From Kitasatospora terrestris (lineage in GTDB: Bacteria; Actinomycetota; Actinomycetes; Streptomycetales; Streptomycetaceae): a stretch of DNA of 64,000 bases. The DNA lies in NCBI RefSeq assembly GCF_039542905.1, contig NZ_BAABIS010000001.1:6076001-6140000 (forward strand). Direction: 5' to 3'. This document shows, one piece after another, positions 19,846-26,819 of the stretch. Under the pieces are notes generated by a model that saw only the letters and a list, made by a program, of their open reading frames with translations, ran no database searches and was not told the DNA's origin. The number at the start of each line of letters is the position of its first letter. The first letter of the stretch is position 1. The translations under genes and the position numbers were made by a program.

Positions 19846-19906
19846 GCGGGGCTCCTGGGGCTCCGGGGGCGGCGGACGCCTGGCACGTTACCGGAGGCCG
19901 GGGCGG

Positions 19907-21100
19907 TCACAGGAAGGCCCGGTCCTCGCCGCGGTAGGTGGGCACCTCGTCGACGATCCGGCCGTCCTCGACCAGGTGCAGCCGGTCGATCCGCTCGCAC
20001 AGCTCGCCGGCCTTGGCGTGCCGGAACCAGACCCGGTCGCCGATCCGCAGCCGGTCGGCGGCGGCTCCGAGGAGCGGTGTCTGCACCTCGCCGGCGCCTT
20101 CGCGGGGGAGCAGGCGGAGTCCGGCGGGCCAGACGGGGGTCGGCAGCCGGTCGGGACCGGCCGGGCCGGAGGCGATCCAGCCGCCGCCGAGCACGGTGAC
20201 GTGCCGGGGTGCGGGGCGGCGGGTGACGGTGAGCGCGAAGTACGCGGCGGGGCGCGGGGTGAAGGCGCGGTAGTGGTCGAACAGGACGGGCGCGTACAGG
20301 CCGGAGCCGGCCGCGAGTTCGGTGACGGCGGACTCCGCGGCGGTGGACTCCAGGCTGCCGGTGCCGCCGCCGTTGACGAATTCCAGCGGGGCCACGTCGA
20401 GGACGGCGCGGACGGCGGCGGCCCGCCGCTCGGCCAGCTCGCGGGCGGAGGCGCGCTGCATCGCGCGGACGCCGGCCCGCCGCAGCGGCGACCCCGGGGC
20501 GTCGTCCGCCATGCCGGCGATCTGGCCCTCGTACGCCATCACGCCGACCAGGTGCAGGCGGGGCCGGGCGAGGACGGCGCGGGCGAGCGCGCCGACGGTG
20601 TCGGGGGCGTGCAGCGGGGAGCGCCGCATGCCGAGGTGGACCCGGCCGCCGAGCAGGCGCAGCGAGGCGTCCAGGTCGAGGCAGACCCGCAGCCGGGGGC
20701 CGGTCTTTCCGGCGGCGGCCGCGAGGAGGTCGAGGTGCTCGACGCAGTCGGCCATCAGGGTGACGCGGGCCGCGGCCCGCTCGTCGGCGGCGAGTTCGGC
20801 GAGCGGTCCGGGGTCGGCGCAGGGGTAGCCGACCAGGATGTCGCCGGCCTCCTCGCCGAGGGCCCCGGCCAGCCAGCGGGCCTCGGGCACGGTGAAGGCC
20901 ATCACGCCGCGGAAGCCGGGCACCCGCAGGGTGCGTTCGATCAGGGCCCGGCAGCGCAGCGACTTGCTGGCCAGCCGGATCGGCTTGCCGCCGGAGCGGC
21001 GCACCAGCTGGTCGGCGTTGGCGCGCAGCGCGTCCAGGTCGACGACGGCGAACGGCGGACGCAGCTCGGCGGTCGCCTGCCGCAGGTGCTCGATGCTCAC
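19907..21100 (-). CDS. Amino acid deaminase/aldolase (alanine-racemase-fold PLP enzyme)
   Basis: The 397-aa protein belongs to the fold-type III PLP family that includes D-threonine aldolase and D-serine dehydratase. Residues about 15-250 form the TIM barrel, with the PLP lysine K46 in IRLASKSLR, the phosphate-binding region FVNGGGTGSLE and conserved LDLDASLRLLGGRVHLG. A C-terminal beta domain follows (RIGDRVWFRHAKAGELCERI). It probably acts on a hydroxy-amino acid. It is divergent from an aldonolactone oxidase and shares an operator region with it, so the two are likely induced together. Confidence 0.87.
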   Translation of the reverse strand: MSIEHLRQATAELRPPFAVVDLDALRANADQLVRRSGGKPIRLASKSLRCRALIERTLRVPGFRGVMAFTVPEARWLAGALGEEAGDILVGYPCADPGPLAELAADERAAARVTLMADCVEHLDLLAAAAGKTGPRLRVCLDLDASLRLLGGRVHLGMRRSPLHAPDTVGALARAVLARPRLHLVGVMAYEGQIAGMADDAPGSPLRRAGVRAMQRASARELAERRAAAVRAVLDVAPLEFVNGGGTGSLESTAAESAVTELAAGSGLYAPVLFDHYRAFTPRPAAYFALTVTRRPAPRHVTVLGGGWIASGPAGPDRLPTPVWPAGLRLLPREGAGEVQTPLLGAAADRLRIGDRVWFRHAKAGELCERIDRLHLVEDGRIVDEVPTYRGEDRAFL

Positions 21101-21150
21101 GGGCGGTGTCCTCTCACGGGGCCGGCCGGGGTTCCTGGGGCGAAACCATG

Positions 21151-21209
21151 ACTTGGTCGGTCGTCCAAGTCAAGGGTGTAGGACGGTTGACTTGGACGAC
21201 CGACCAAGT
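21151..21209. promoter_or_regulatory. Double palindromic TetR-type operator over divergent promoters
   Basis: Two 23-bp arms (21151-21173 and 21187-21209) form a perfect inverted repeat separated by 13 bp. Each arm contains a near-palindromic 20-mer bounded by ACTTGG and CCAAGT (21151-21170 and 21190-21209; centres 39 bp apart). The inner edges carry TTGACT on both strands (21187-21192 plus; 21173-21168 minus), which serve as -35 hexamers for the divergent oxidase and aldolase genes. A bound dimer on either arm would cover the region just downstream of each -35. Confidence 0.85.
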
Positions 21210-21251
21210 TCATTCTTCCGTGCAACACCGGGCCGACGAGGAGTGCGGGAC

Positions 21252-22562
21252 ATGGCGGATACGTGGCGCAACTGGGCGGGCAACGAGCAGGCGCGGCCGG
21301 TCCGCGTGGTCGCCCCGCGCGACGCCGGAGAGGTCGCCGAGGCGGTCGCCGTCGCCGTCCGGGACGGCCACCGGGTCAAGGCCGTCGGCGCCGGCCACTC
21401 CTTCACCCCGATCGCCGTCGCCCCCGGCGTCCAGCTGCGCCTGGACCACCTGGACGGGCTCCTCGAGGTCGACGCGGCGAGCGGCCTGGTCACCGTCGGC
21501 GCCGGCATGCCGCTGTGGCGGCTCAACCCGCTGCTCGCCGAGCACGGCCTCGCGATGGAGATCCTCGGCGACATCGACCGGCAGACCGTCTCCGGCGCCA
21601 TCTCCACCGGCACGCACGGCTCCGGCGTCCGCTTCGGCGGCATCGCCACCCAGGTGCGCGGGCTCGAACTCGCCCTCGCCGACGGCACCCTGGTGCGCTG
21701 CTCGACCGAGGAGCGGCCCGACCTGTTCGCCGCCGCCCGGGTCGGCCTCGGCGCGCTCGGCGTGATCACCCGGGTCACCCTGCAGTGCGTGCCGTTGTTC
21801 GCCCTGCACGCCCGCGACACCGCGATGCCGGTCGCCGAGGTCCTCGACGGCGTCCAGCAACTCGCCGACGGGAACGACCACTTCGAGTTCTTCTGGTTCC
21901 CGCACAGCGAGACCGCGCTGACCCGGCGGTTCACCCGGCTGCCCGGCTCCACCCCGCTGCGCCCGGTGCCCGCCCTCACTCGGCGCCTCGACGAGGCGCT
22001 GATGGGCCCCGGCTTCAAGGCGCTCTGCCGGATCGGCGCCCGCTTCCCCGGCACCGTCCGGCCGATCGCGCGCTTCTCGGCGAAGGCGATGTCCGCCCGC
22101 GAGTGGACCGACCTGTCGTACAAGGTCTTCGCCTCGCCGCGCGAGGTGCGCTTCCTGGAGAGCGAGTTCGCCGTTCCGCGCGAGCACGCGGCGGACGCCC
22201 TGCGGGAGATCGGGCAGTGGATCGACCGCCACGACGAGCGGGTCTCCTTCCCGATCGAGGTCCGGTTCGCCGCCGCCGACGACATCTGGCTCTCCACCGC
22301 CCACGAGCGGGAGAACTGCTACATCGCCGTCCACCAGTACCACCGGATGTCCCCCCGGCGGTACTTCGACGCCTGCCAGCGGATCCTCTCCGCCTACGGC
22401 GCCCGCCCGCACTGGGGCAAGATGCACACCCTCACCGCCGACGAGCTGCGCCCGCGCTACGCGCGCTTCGACGACTTCACCGCCCTGCGCGACGCCCTCG
22501 ACCCGGAGGGCGTCTTCACCAACCCCTACCTCGACCGCGTGCTCGGCCCGGTGCCCGAATAG
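21252..22562 (+). CDS. FAD-linked aldonolactone oxidase (D-arabinono-1,4-lactone / L-gulonolactone oxidase family)
   Basis: This 436-aa protein has an FAD-binding PCMH domain (GAGHSFTPIAVAPGVQLRLD at about residue 46, TGTHGSG at about 118) and a C-terminal ALO substrate domain ending with HWGKMHTL and NPYLDRVLG. It oxidises sugar lactones with oxygen to ascorbate-like products. There is no signal peptide, so it acts in the cytoplasm. ATG 21252 follows GAGGAG. The gene is divergent from the PLP aldolase/deaminase across the double operator. A substrate derived from an aldolase product is possible but unproven. Confidence 0.92.
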   Translation: MADTWRNWAGNEQARPVRVVAPRDAGEVAEAVAVAVRDGHRVKAVGAGHSFTPIAVAPGVQLRLDHLDGLLEVDAASGLVTVGAGMPLWRLNPLLAEHGLAMEILGDIDRQTVSGAISTGTHGSGVRFGGIATQVRGLELALADGTLVRCSTEERPDLFAAARVGLGALGVITRVTLQCVPLFALHARDTAMPVAEVLDGVQQLADGNDHFEFFWFPHSETALTRRFTRLPGSTPLRPVPALTRRLDEALMGPGFKALCRIGARFPGTVRPIARFSAKAMSAREWTDLSYKVFASPREVRFLESEFAVPREHAADALREIGQWIDRHDERVSFPIEVRFAAADDIWLSTAHERENCYIAVHQYHRMSPRRYFDACQRILSAYGARPHWGKMHTLTADELRPRYARFDDFTALRDALDPEGVFTNPYLDRVLGPVPE

Positions 22563-22701
22563 TCCGTTGTATCTGGGTTCGGGCGTCTCGGGCCGGTGAT
22601 ATTAGCGATTCCTTAACGCCGGCCTCCCCGGCCTGTCGGCGGGCTCGTCCACCTGCTCCGACCTGCGGAAACGTGCCGATGGGCGGGGGTGGACGGTCCA
22701 C

Positions 22702-22729
22702 TTGTCGATTCGCCCGGGGCGCCTACTCT
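22702..22729 (+). promoter_or_regulatory. Promoter for a probably leaderless transporter mRNA
   Basis: TTGTCG (22702-22707), a 16-bp spacer and TACTCT (22724-22729) form a sigma-70-like promoter. The -10 box ends 7 nt before GTG 22737, so transcription should begin at or next to the start codon. No ribosome-binding site precedes that GTG. Confidence 0.6.
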
Positions 22730-22736
22730 CGCTGGG

Positions 22737-24770
22737 GTGTTCAACGTGCCCCAGGCGCTCAAGCGCCTCGTGATCGGCAAGGCCATGCGCAGCGAGGAGC
22801 TGGGCGAGACGCTGCTGCCCAAGCGGCTGGCGCTGCCGATCTTCGCTTCCGACCCGCTGTCCTCGGTGGCCTACGCGACCGGCGAGATCCTGCTCGTCCT
22901 GACCGTGGGCGGCACCGCCTTCCTGTACCTGACGCCGTGGGTGGCGGCGGGTGTGGTCGCGCTGATGGCGGTGGTGGTGATGTCCTACCGGCAGGTGGTG
23001 CACGCCTACCCGTCGGGCGGCGGCTCGTACGAGGTGGTGTCGAAGAACCTCGGTCCGGGCGCGGGTCTGGTGGTGGCGGCGTCGCTGCTGGTCGACTACG
23101 TGATGACGGTGGCGGTGTCGGTCGCCTCGGGCGTGGACAACATCATCTCGGCGTTCGGCGGACTGGCCGGCTACCGGGTGGGGCTGGCGCTGTTCTTCGT
23201 GGCGGTGCTGACCGCGATGAACCTGCGCGGGGTGCGGGAGTCGGGGCGGGCGTTCGCCGCGCCGACGTACCTGTTCATCGGCGGCATCCTGCTGATGGTG
23301 GTGACCGGCCTGGTGCGGGTGGTGTTCGGGGACGATCCGCAGGCGCCGACCGCCGCCTTCGGGATCCACCCGGCCGAGGGCGGGGACAACCTGGCGGGCC
23401 TGGGCCTGCTGATGCTGGGCCTGCGGGCGTTCGCCTCGGGCTGCACGGCGCTGACGGGCGTGGAGGCGATCTCCAACGGCGTGCCCGCGTTCCGGGCGCC
23501 GAAGTCGAAGAACGCGGCGTCCACGATGAGCGCGATGGGCATCGTCGCGGTGCTGATGTTCGTCGGCGTCACCGTCCTCGCGATGACCTCGCACGTGCAC
23601 TACGTGGACGACGCCTGCCAGTTGAGCGGCCTGCCGGGCGACTGCGCGGCGTACACCCAGCAGACGGTGATCGCGCAGCTGGCGTCGACCTTCCTGGGCG
23701 GTGACGGCAGCGTGCTGTTCTACTTCATCCAGGCGGCGACGGCGCTGGTGCTGATCCTGGCCGCGAACACGGCGTTCAACGGCTTCCCGCTGCTGGCGTC
23801 GATCCTGGCCCAGCACCGCTACCTGCCGCGGCAGATGCACACCCGGGGCGACCGGCTGGCGTTCTCCAACGGCATCATCGCGCTGGCGGTGGTGGCCGGC
23901 GGACTGCTGTGGTTCTACAAGGCGGACGTCACCAGCCTGATCCACCTGTACATCCTGGGCGTGTTCACCTCGTTCACGCTGTCGCAGGTCGGCATGGTCC
24001 GGCACTGGAACCGCACGCTGGCGAGCGAGTCCGATCCGGCGGTGCGGGCGGGTGCGCAGCGCTCGCGGGTGATCAACGGGCTGGGGGCGGTGACGACCGC
24101 GCTGGTGCTGGTGATCGTGCTGATCACCAAGTTCACCCAGGGTGCGTGGCTGGCGGTGCTGGCGGCGGGGCTGCTGTGGCTGATGATGCGGGGGATCCGC
24201 CGGCACTACGACGCGGTCTCGGCGGAGCTGGCGGTGGAGGATCCGCGGGCGGAGTCGGTCAGGCCGTCGAAGGTGCACGGCGTGGTGCTGGTCTCCAAGC
24301 TGCACAAGGCGACGCTGCGGGCGCTGGGTTACGCGGAGGCGTTCCGTCCGGACACCCTGGAGGCCCTCACCGTCGCGGTGGAGCAGGACGCCACGGACGA
24401 ACTGCGCGGCCAGTGGGACGCGTACGGGATCGAGGTGCCGCTGAAGGTCCTGGACTCGCCGTACCGGGAGATCACCAAGCCGGTGGTGAGCTACGTGCGC
24501 GACTACCGGCGCAGCAGTCCGCGCGAGGCTGTGGCGGTCTTCATCCCGGAGTACGTGGTCGGCCACTGGTGGGAGCACCTGCTGCACAACCAGTCGGCGC
24601 TGTGGCTGAAGTCCCGGCTGCTGTTCACCCCGGGCGTGATGGTGATCAGCGTGCCCTGGCAGCTCGCCTCCGCCCCGCGGGCCGACCGGCCGGCCCGCCG
24701 CGCCCCGGGCGCCGCGCGGCGCGGAGAGCCCGCGCAGACCCGCGCCGAACGCGAACCCGAGCGCGTCTGA
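22737..24770 (+). CDS. APC-superfamily transporter, KimA-like (probable potassium importer)
   Basis: This 677-aa membrane protein has about twelve hydrophobic segments (residues about 30-470) and a C-terminal soluble domain (about 490-640). The start region LKRLVIGKAMRSEELGE, then SDPLSSVAYATGEIL, MSYRQVVHAYPSGGGSYEVV and LLVDYVMTVAVSVASGVDNI, is strongly reminiscent of the Bacillus c-di-AMP-controlled potassium importer KimA (YdaO). Databases often label such proteins amino acid permeases. Its place directly before kdpFABC supports potassium transport. The start GTG 22737 has no ribosome site but lies 7 nt after a -10 box, suggesting leaderless translation. The C-terminal tail is basic and Ala/Arg rich. 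Confidence 0.85.
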   Translation: MFNVPQALKRLVIGKAMRSEELGETLLPKRLALPIFASDPLSSVAYATGEILLVLTVGGTAFLYLTPWVAAGVVALMAVVVMSYRQVVHAYPSGGGSYEVVSKNLGPGAGLVVAASLLVDYVMTVAVSVASGVDNIISAFGGLAGYRVGLALFFVAVLTAMNLRGVRESGRAFAAPTYLFIGGILLMVVTGLVRVVFGDDPQAPTAAFGIHPAEGGDNLAGLGLLMLGLRAFASGCTALTGVEAISNGVPAFRAPKSKNAASTMSAMGIVAVLMFVGVTVLAMTSHVHYVDDACQLSGLPGDCAAYTQQTVIAQLASTFLGGDGSVLFYFIQAATALVLILAANTAFNGFPLLASILAQHRYLPRQMHTRGDRLAFSNGIIALAVVAGGLLWFYKADVTSLIHLYILGVFTSFTLSQVGMVRHWNRTLASESDPAVRAGAQRSRVINGLGAVTTALVLVIVLITKFTQGAWLAVLAAGLLWLMMRGIRRHYDAVSAELAVEDPRAESVRPSKVHGVVLVSKLHKATLRALGYAEAFRPDTLEALTVAVEQDATDELRGQWDAYGIEVPLKVLDSPYREITKPVVSYVRDYRRSSPREAVAVFIPEYVVGHWWEHLLHNQSALWLKSRLLFTPGVMVISVPWQLASAPRADRPARRAPGAARRGEPAQTRAEREPERV

Positions 24771-24791
24771 CCCGACGGTTCGGGCCCCCTT

Positions 24792-24827
24792 CGACGCCCC
24801 GGACGGCACCCGCCGACCGGGGCGTCG
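24792..24827 (+). terminator. Hairpin terminator after the KimA-like gene
   Basis: An 11-bp perfect stem (CGACGCCCCGG with CCGGGGCGTCG) encloses a 14-nt loop, 21 bp after the stop codon. It separates this gene from the kdp promoter region. Confidence 0.65.
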
Positions 24828-24847
24828 GCGTGTCCGGACCCGGGCGC

Positions 24848-24897
24848 CGTCAAGGGGGCGTCAAGGGCGGCGGCCTCGCCGTAAGGGGCGCGTCAGG
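24848..24897 (+). promoter_or_regulatory. Helically phased direct repeats upstream of kdp (candidate KdpE site)
   Basis: CGTCAAGGG occurs at 24848-24856 and 24859-24867, 11 bp apart. CGTAAGGGG follows at 24880-24888, two turns further, and CGTCAGGA at 24890-24897. Direct repeats with one-turn spacing are how OmpR-family response regulators such as KdpE bind. The block lies about 90-140 bp before the first kdp-operon start codon. Confidence 0.6.
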
Positions 24898-24985
24898 ACC
24901 GCCGATACGCCCGTGACCTGCTGATTGGCTGCTGCTGCCGGTACTTCCACCGGCGCAGATCCGTCCAGTTGGTGGAGCGATAGCC

Positions 24986-25069
24986 ATGCTCGATCTCGTC
25001 TTCGTCGGCATCACGGTCGCCGTGTTCGCCGTCATCGCCCTCATCGCGCGGGGGGTCGAGAAGCTGTGA
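24986..25069 (+). CDS. 27-aa membrane peptide preceding KdpF
   Basis: ATG 24986 has GGTGGAG about 8-10 nt upstream. The peptide is almost entirely one membrane helix (DLVFVGITVAVFAVIALIA, residues 3-21), followed by RGVEKL. Its stop overlaps the GTG start of kdpF by 4 nt, so kdpF translation is probably coupled to it. It is not KdpF itself, which follows with its own recognisable sequence. The most likely role is a second small stabilising or regulatory peptide of the Kdp complex. It is easily missed because of its length. Confidence 0.72.
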   Translation: MLDLVFVGITVAVFAVIALIARGVEKL

Positions 25070-25155
25070 GTGCCGACAACATCGCAGGTCTCGTCGTCGC
25101 CGTCGCCCTCGTCGGCTACCTCGTCCTCGCACTGCTCCACCCGGAGAAGTTCTGA
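25066..25155 (+). CDS. kdpF: KdpF, small subunit of the potassium-transporting ATPase
   Basis: This 29-aa single-helix peptide starts at GTG 25066 and ends in LLHPEKF. The opening SADNIAGLVVAVALVGYLVL is the standard actinobacterial KdpF pattern. KdpF stabilises the KdpABC complex in the membrane. Its stop is 2 nt before kdpA, and its start overlaps the preceding 27-aa peptide gene. Confidence 0.9.
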   Translation: MSADNIAGLVVAVALVGYLVLALLHPEKF

Positions 25156-25157
25156 CC

Positions 25158-26819
25158 ATGGACTCGACCCTCACCGGGTGGCTGCAGGCCCTCGCCCTGG
25201 TCGGCGCCCTGGCCCTCTGCTACCGCCCCCTGGGCGACCACATCGCCCACCTGCTGATGTCCCCGAAGCACCGGAGAGCCGAGAAGGGCCTCTACCGACT
25301 GGTCGGCGTCGACGGCGACGCCGACCAGCGCTGGCCCGTCTACCTGCGCTCGGCGCTGGCCTTCTCGGCCCTGTCGGTGCTGTTCCTGTACGGGCTGATC
25401 CGCCTCCAGACGCACCTGCTGCTGTCGCTGGGTGTCCCGGAGACGGCCCCGCACCAGGCGTGGAACACCGCGATCTCCTTCACCACCAACACCAACTGGC
25501 AGTCGTACAGCGGCGAGGCCGCGATGGGCCACCTGGTGCAGATGGCGGGCCTGGCGGTGCAGAACTTCGTCTCCGCGGCCGTCGGCATCGCGGTGATGGC
25601 CGCGCTGATCCGCGGCTTCACCCGCAACCGCACCGACCGGGTCGGCAACTTCTGGGTCGACCTGACCCGGATCGTGCTGCGCCTGCTGCTGCCGCTCTCG
25701 ATCGTGTTCGCGCTGGTCCTGGTGGCCAACGGCGTGATCCAGAACTTCCACGGCTTCCACGAGGTCGCGACCCTGACCGGCGGCACCCAGGCGGTCCCGG
25801 GCGGCCCGGTGGCCTCCCAGGAGGTCATCAAGGAACTCGGTACGAACGGCGGCGGCTTCTTCAACGCCAACTCCGCCCACCCCTTCGAGAACCCGACCGG
25901 CTTCACCAACGGGCTGGAGGTCTTCCTGCTGCTGGTCATCCCGTTCGCCCTGCCCCGGACCTTCGGCCGGATGGTCGGCGACCACCGCCAGGGCTACGCG
26001 GTCGTCGCCGTGATGGGCCTGTTCTGGGTGGCGTCCGTGGCGCTGATCACGCTGGCGGAGTTCCAGCACTCCGGTACGGCGCTGAGCGCCGCCGGTGGTG
26101 CGACGGAGGGCAAGGAACAGCGCTTCGGCATCGCCGCCTCCAGCCTGTTCGCGGCGTCCACGACGCTGACCTCGACCGGTGCGGTGAACTCCTTCCACGA
26201 CTCGTTCACGCCGTTCGGCGGCGGGCTGACGGTCTTCAACATGATGCTCGGCGAGATCGCGCCCGGCGGCACCGGCTCCGGCCTGTACGGCATGCTGATC
26301 CTCGCCATCGTCGCCGTCTTCGTGGCGGGCCTGATGGTCGGCCGCACCCCCGAGTACCTGGGCAAGAAGCTCGGCGGCCGGGAGATGAAGTTCGCCTCCC
26401 TCTACATCCTCACCACCCCCGCCATCGTGCTCATCGGCACCGGAGTGGCGATCGCCCTGCCCGGCGAGCGGGCGGGCATGCTCAACTCCGGTGCGCACGG
26501 CTTCTCCGAGGTCCTGTACGCGTTCACCTCGGCGAGCAACAACAACGGCTCGGCGTTCGCCGGCATCACCGTCAACACCGCGTGGTACGACACGGCGCTG
26601 GGTCTGGCGATGGTCCTCGGCCGCTTCCTGCCGATGGTGTTCGTCCTCGCGCTGGCCGGCTCGCTCGCCAGGCAGCAGCCCGTCCCGGCGAGCGCGGGCA
26701 CGCTGCCCACCCACAGGCCGCTGTTCGTCGGACTGCTGGCGGGCGTGGTCCTCGTCGTCGTCGGCCTCACCTACTTCCCGGCCCTCGCGCTCGGGCCGAT
26801 CGCGGAAGGTCTCCACTGA
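25158..26819 (+). CDS. kdpA: KdpA, potassium-binding and translocating subunit
   Basis: This 553-aa channel-like subunit has about ten membrane segments. Selectivity-filter-like repeats are visible: TNTNWQSYSGE, GTNGGGFFNANSAHPFENPT, SLFAASTTLTSTGAVNS and SASNNNGSAFAG. KdpA selects potassium and passes it through the complex powered by KdpB. ATG 25158 follows kdpF after 2 nt, and the stop overlaps the kdpB start (TGATG). Length is normal for the family. Confidence 0.97.
   Translation: MDSTLTGWLQALALVGALALCYRPLGDHIAHLLMSPKHRRAEKGLYRLVGVDGDADQRWPVYLRSALAFSALSVLFLYGLIRLQTHLLLSLGVPETAPHQAWNTAISFTTNTNWQSYSGEAAMGHLVQMAGLAVQNFVSAAVGIAVMAALIRGFTRNRTDRVGNFWVDLTRIVLRLLLPLSIVFALVLVANGVIQNFHGFHEVATLTGGTQAVPGGPVASQEVIKELGTNGGGFFNANSAHPFENPTGFTNGLEVFLLLVIPFALPRTFGRMVGDHRQGYAVVAVMGLFWVASVALITLAEFQHSGTALSAAGGATEGKEQRFGIAASSLFAASTTLTSTGAVNSFHDSFTPFGGGLTVFNMMLGEIAPGGTGSGLYGMLILAIVAVFVAGLMVGRTPEYLGKKLGGREMKFASLYILTTPAIVLIGTGVAIALPGERAGMLNSGAHGFSEVLYAFTSASNNNGSAFAGITVNTAWYDTALGLAMVLGRFLPMVFVLALAGSLARQQPVPASAGTLPTHRPLFVGLLAGVVLVVVGLTYFPALALGPIAEGLH

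Noticed and set aside
22563..22736. c-di-AMP riboswitch upstream of the KimA-like gene
   Set aside because: The promoter abuts the start codon, leaving no room for a leader RNA, and no conserved riboswitch motifs were seen.
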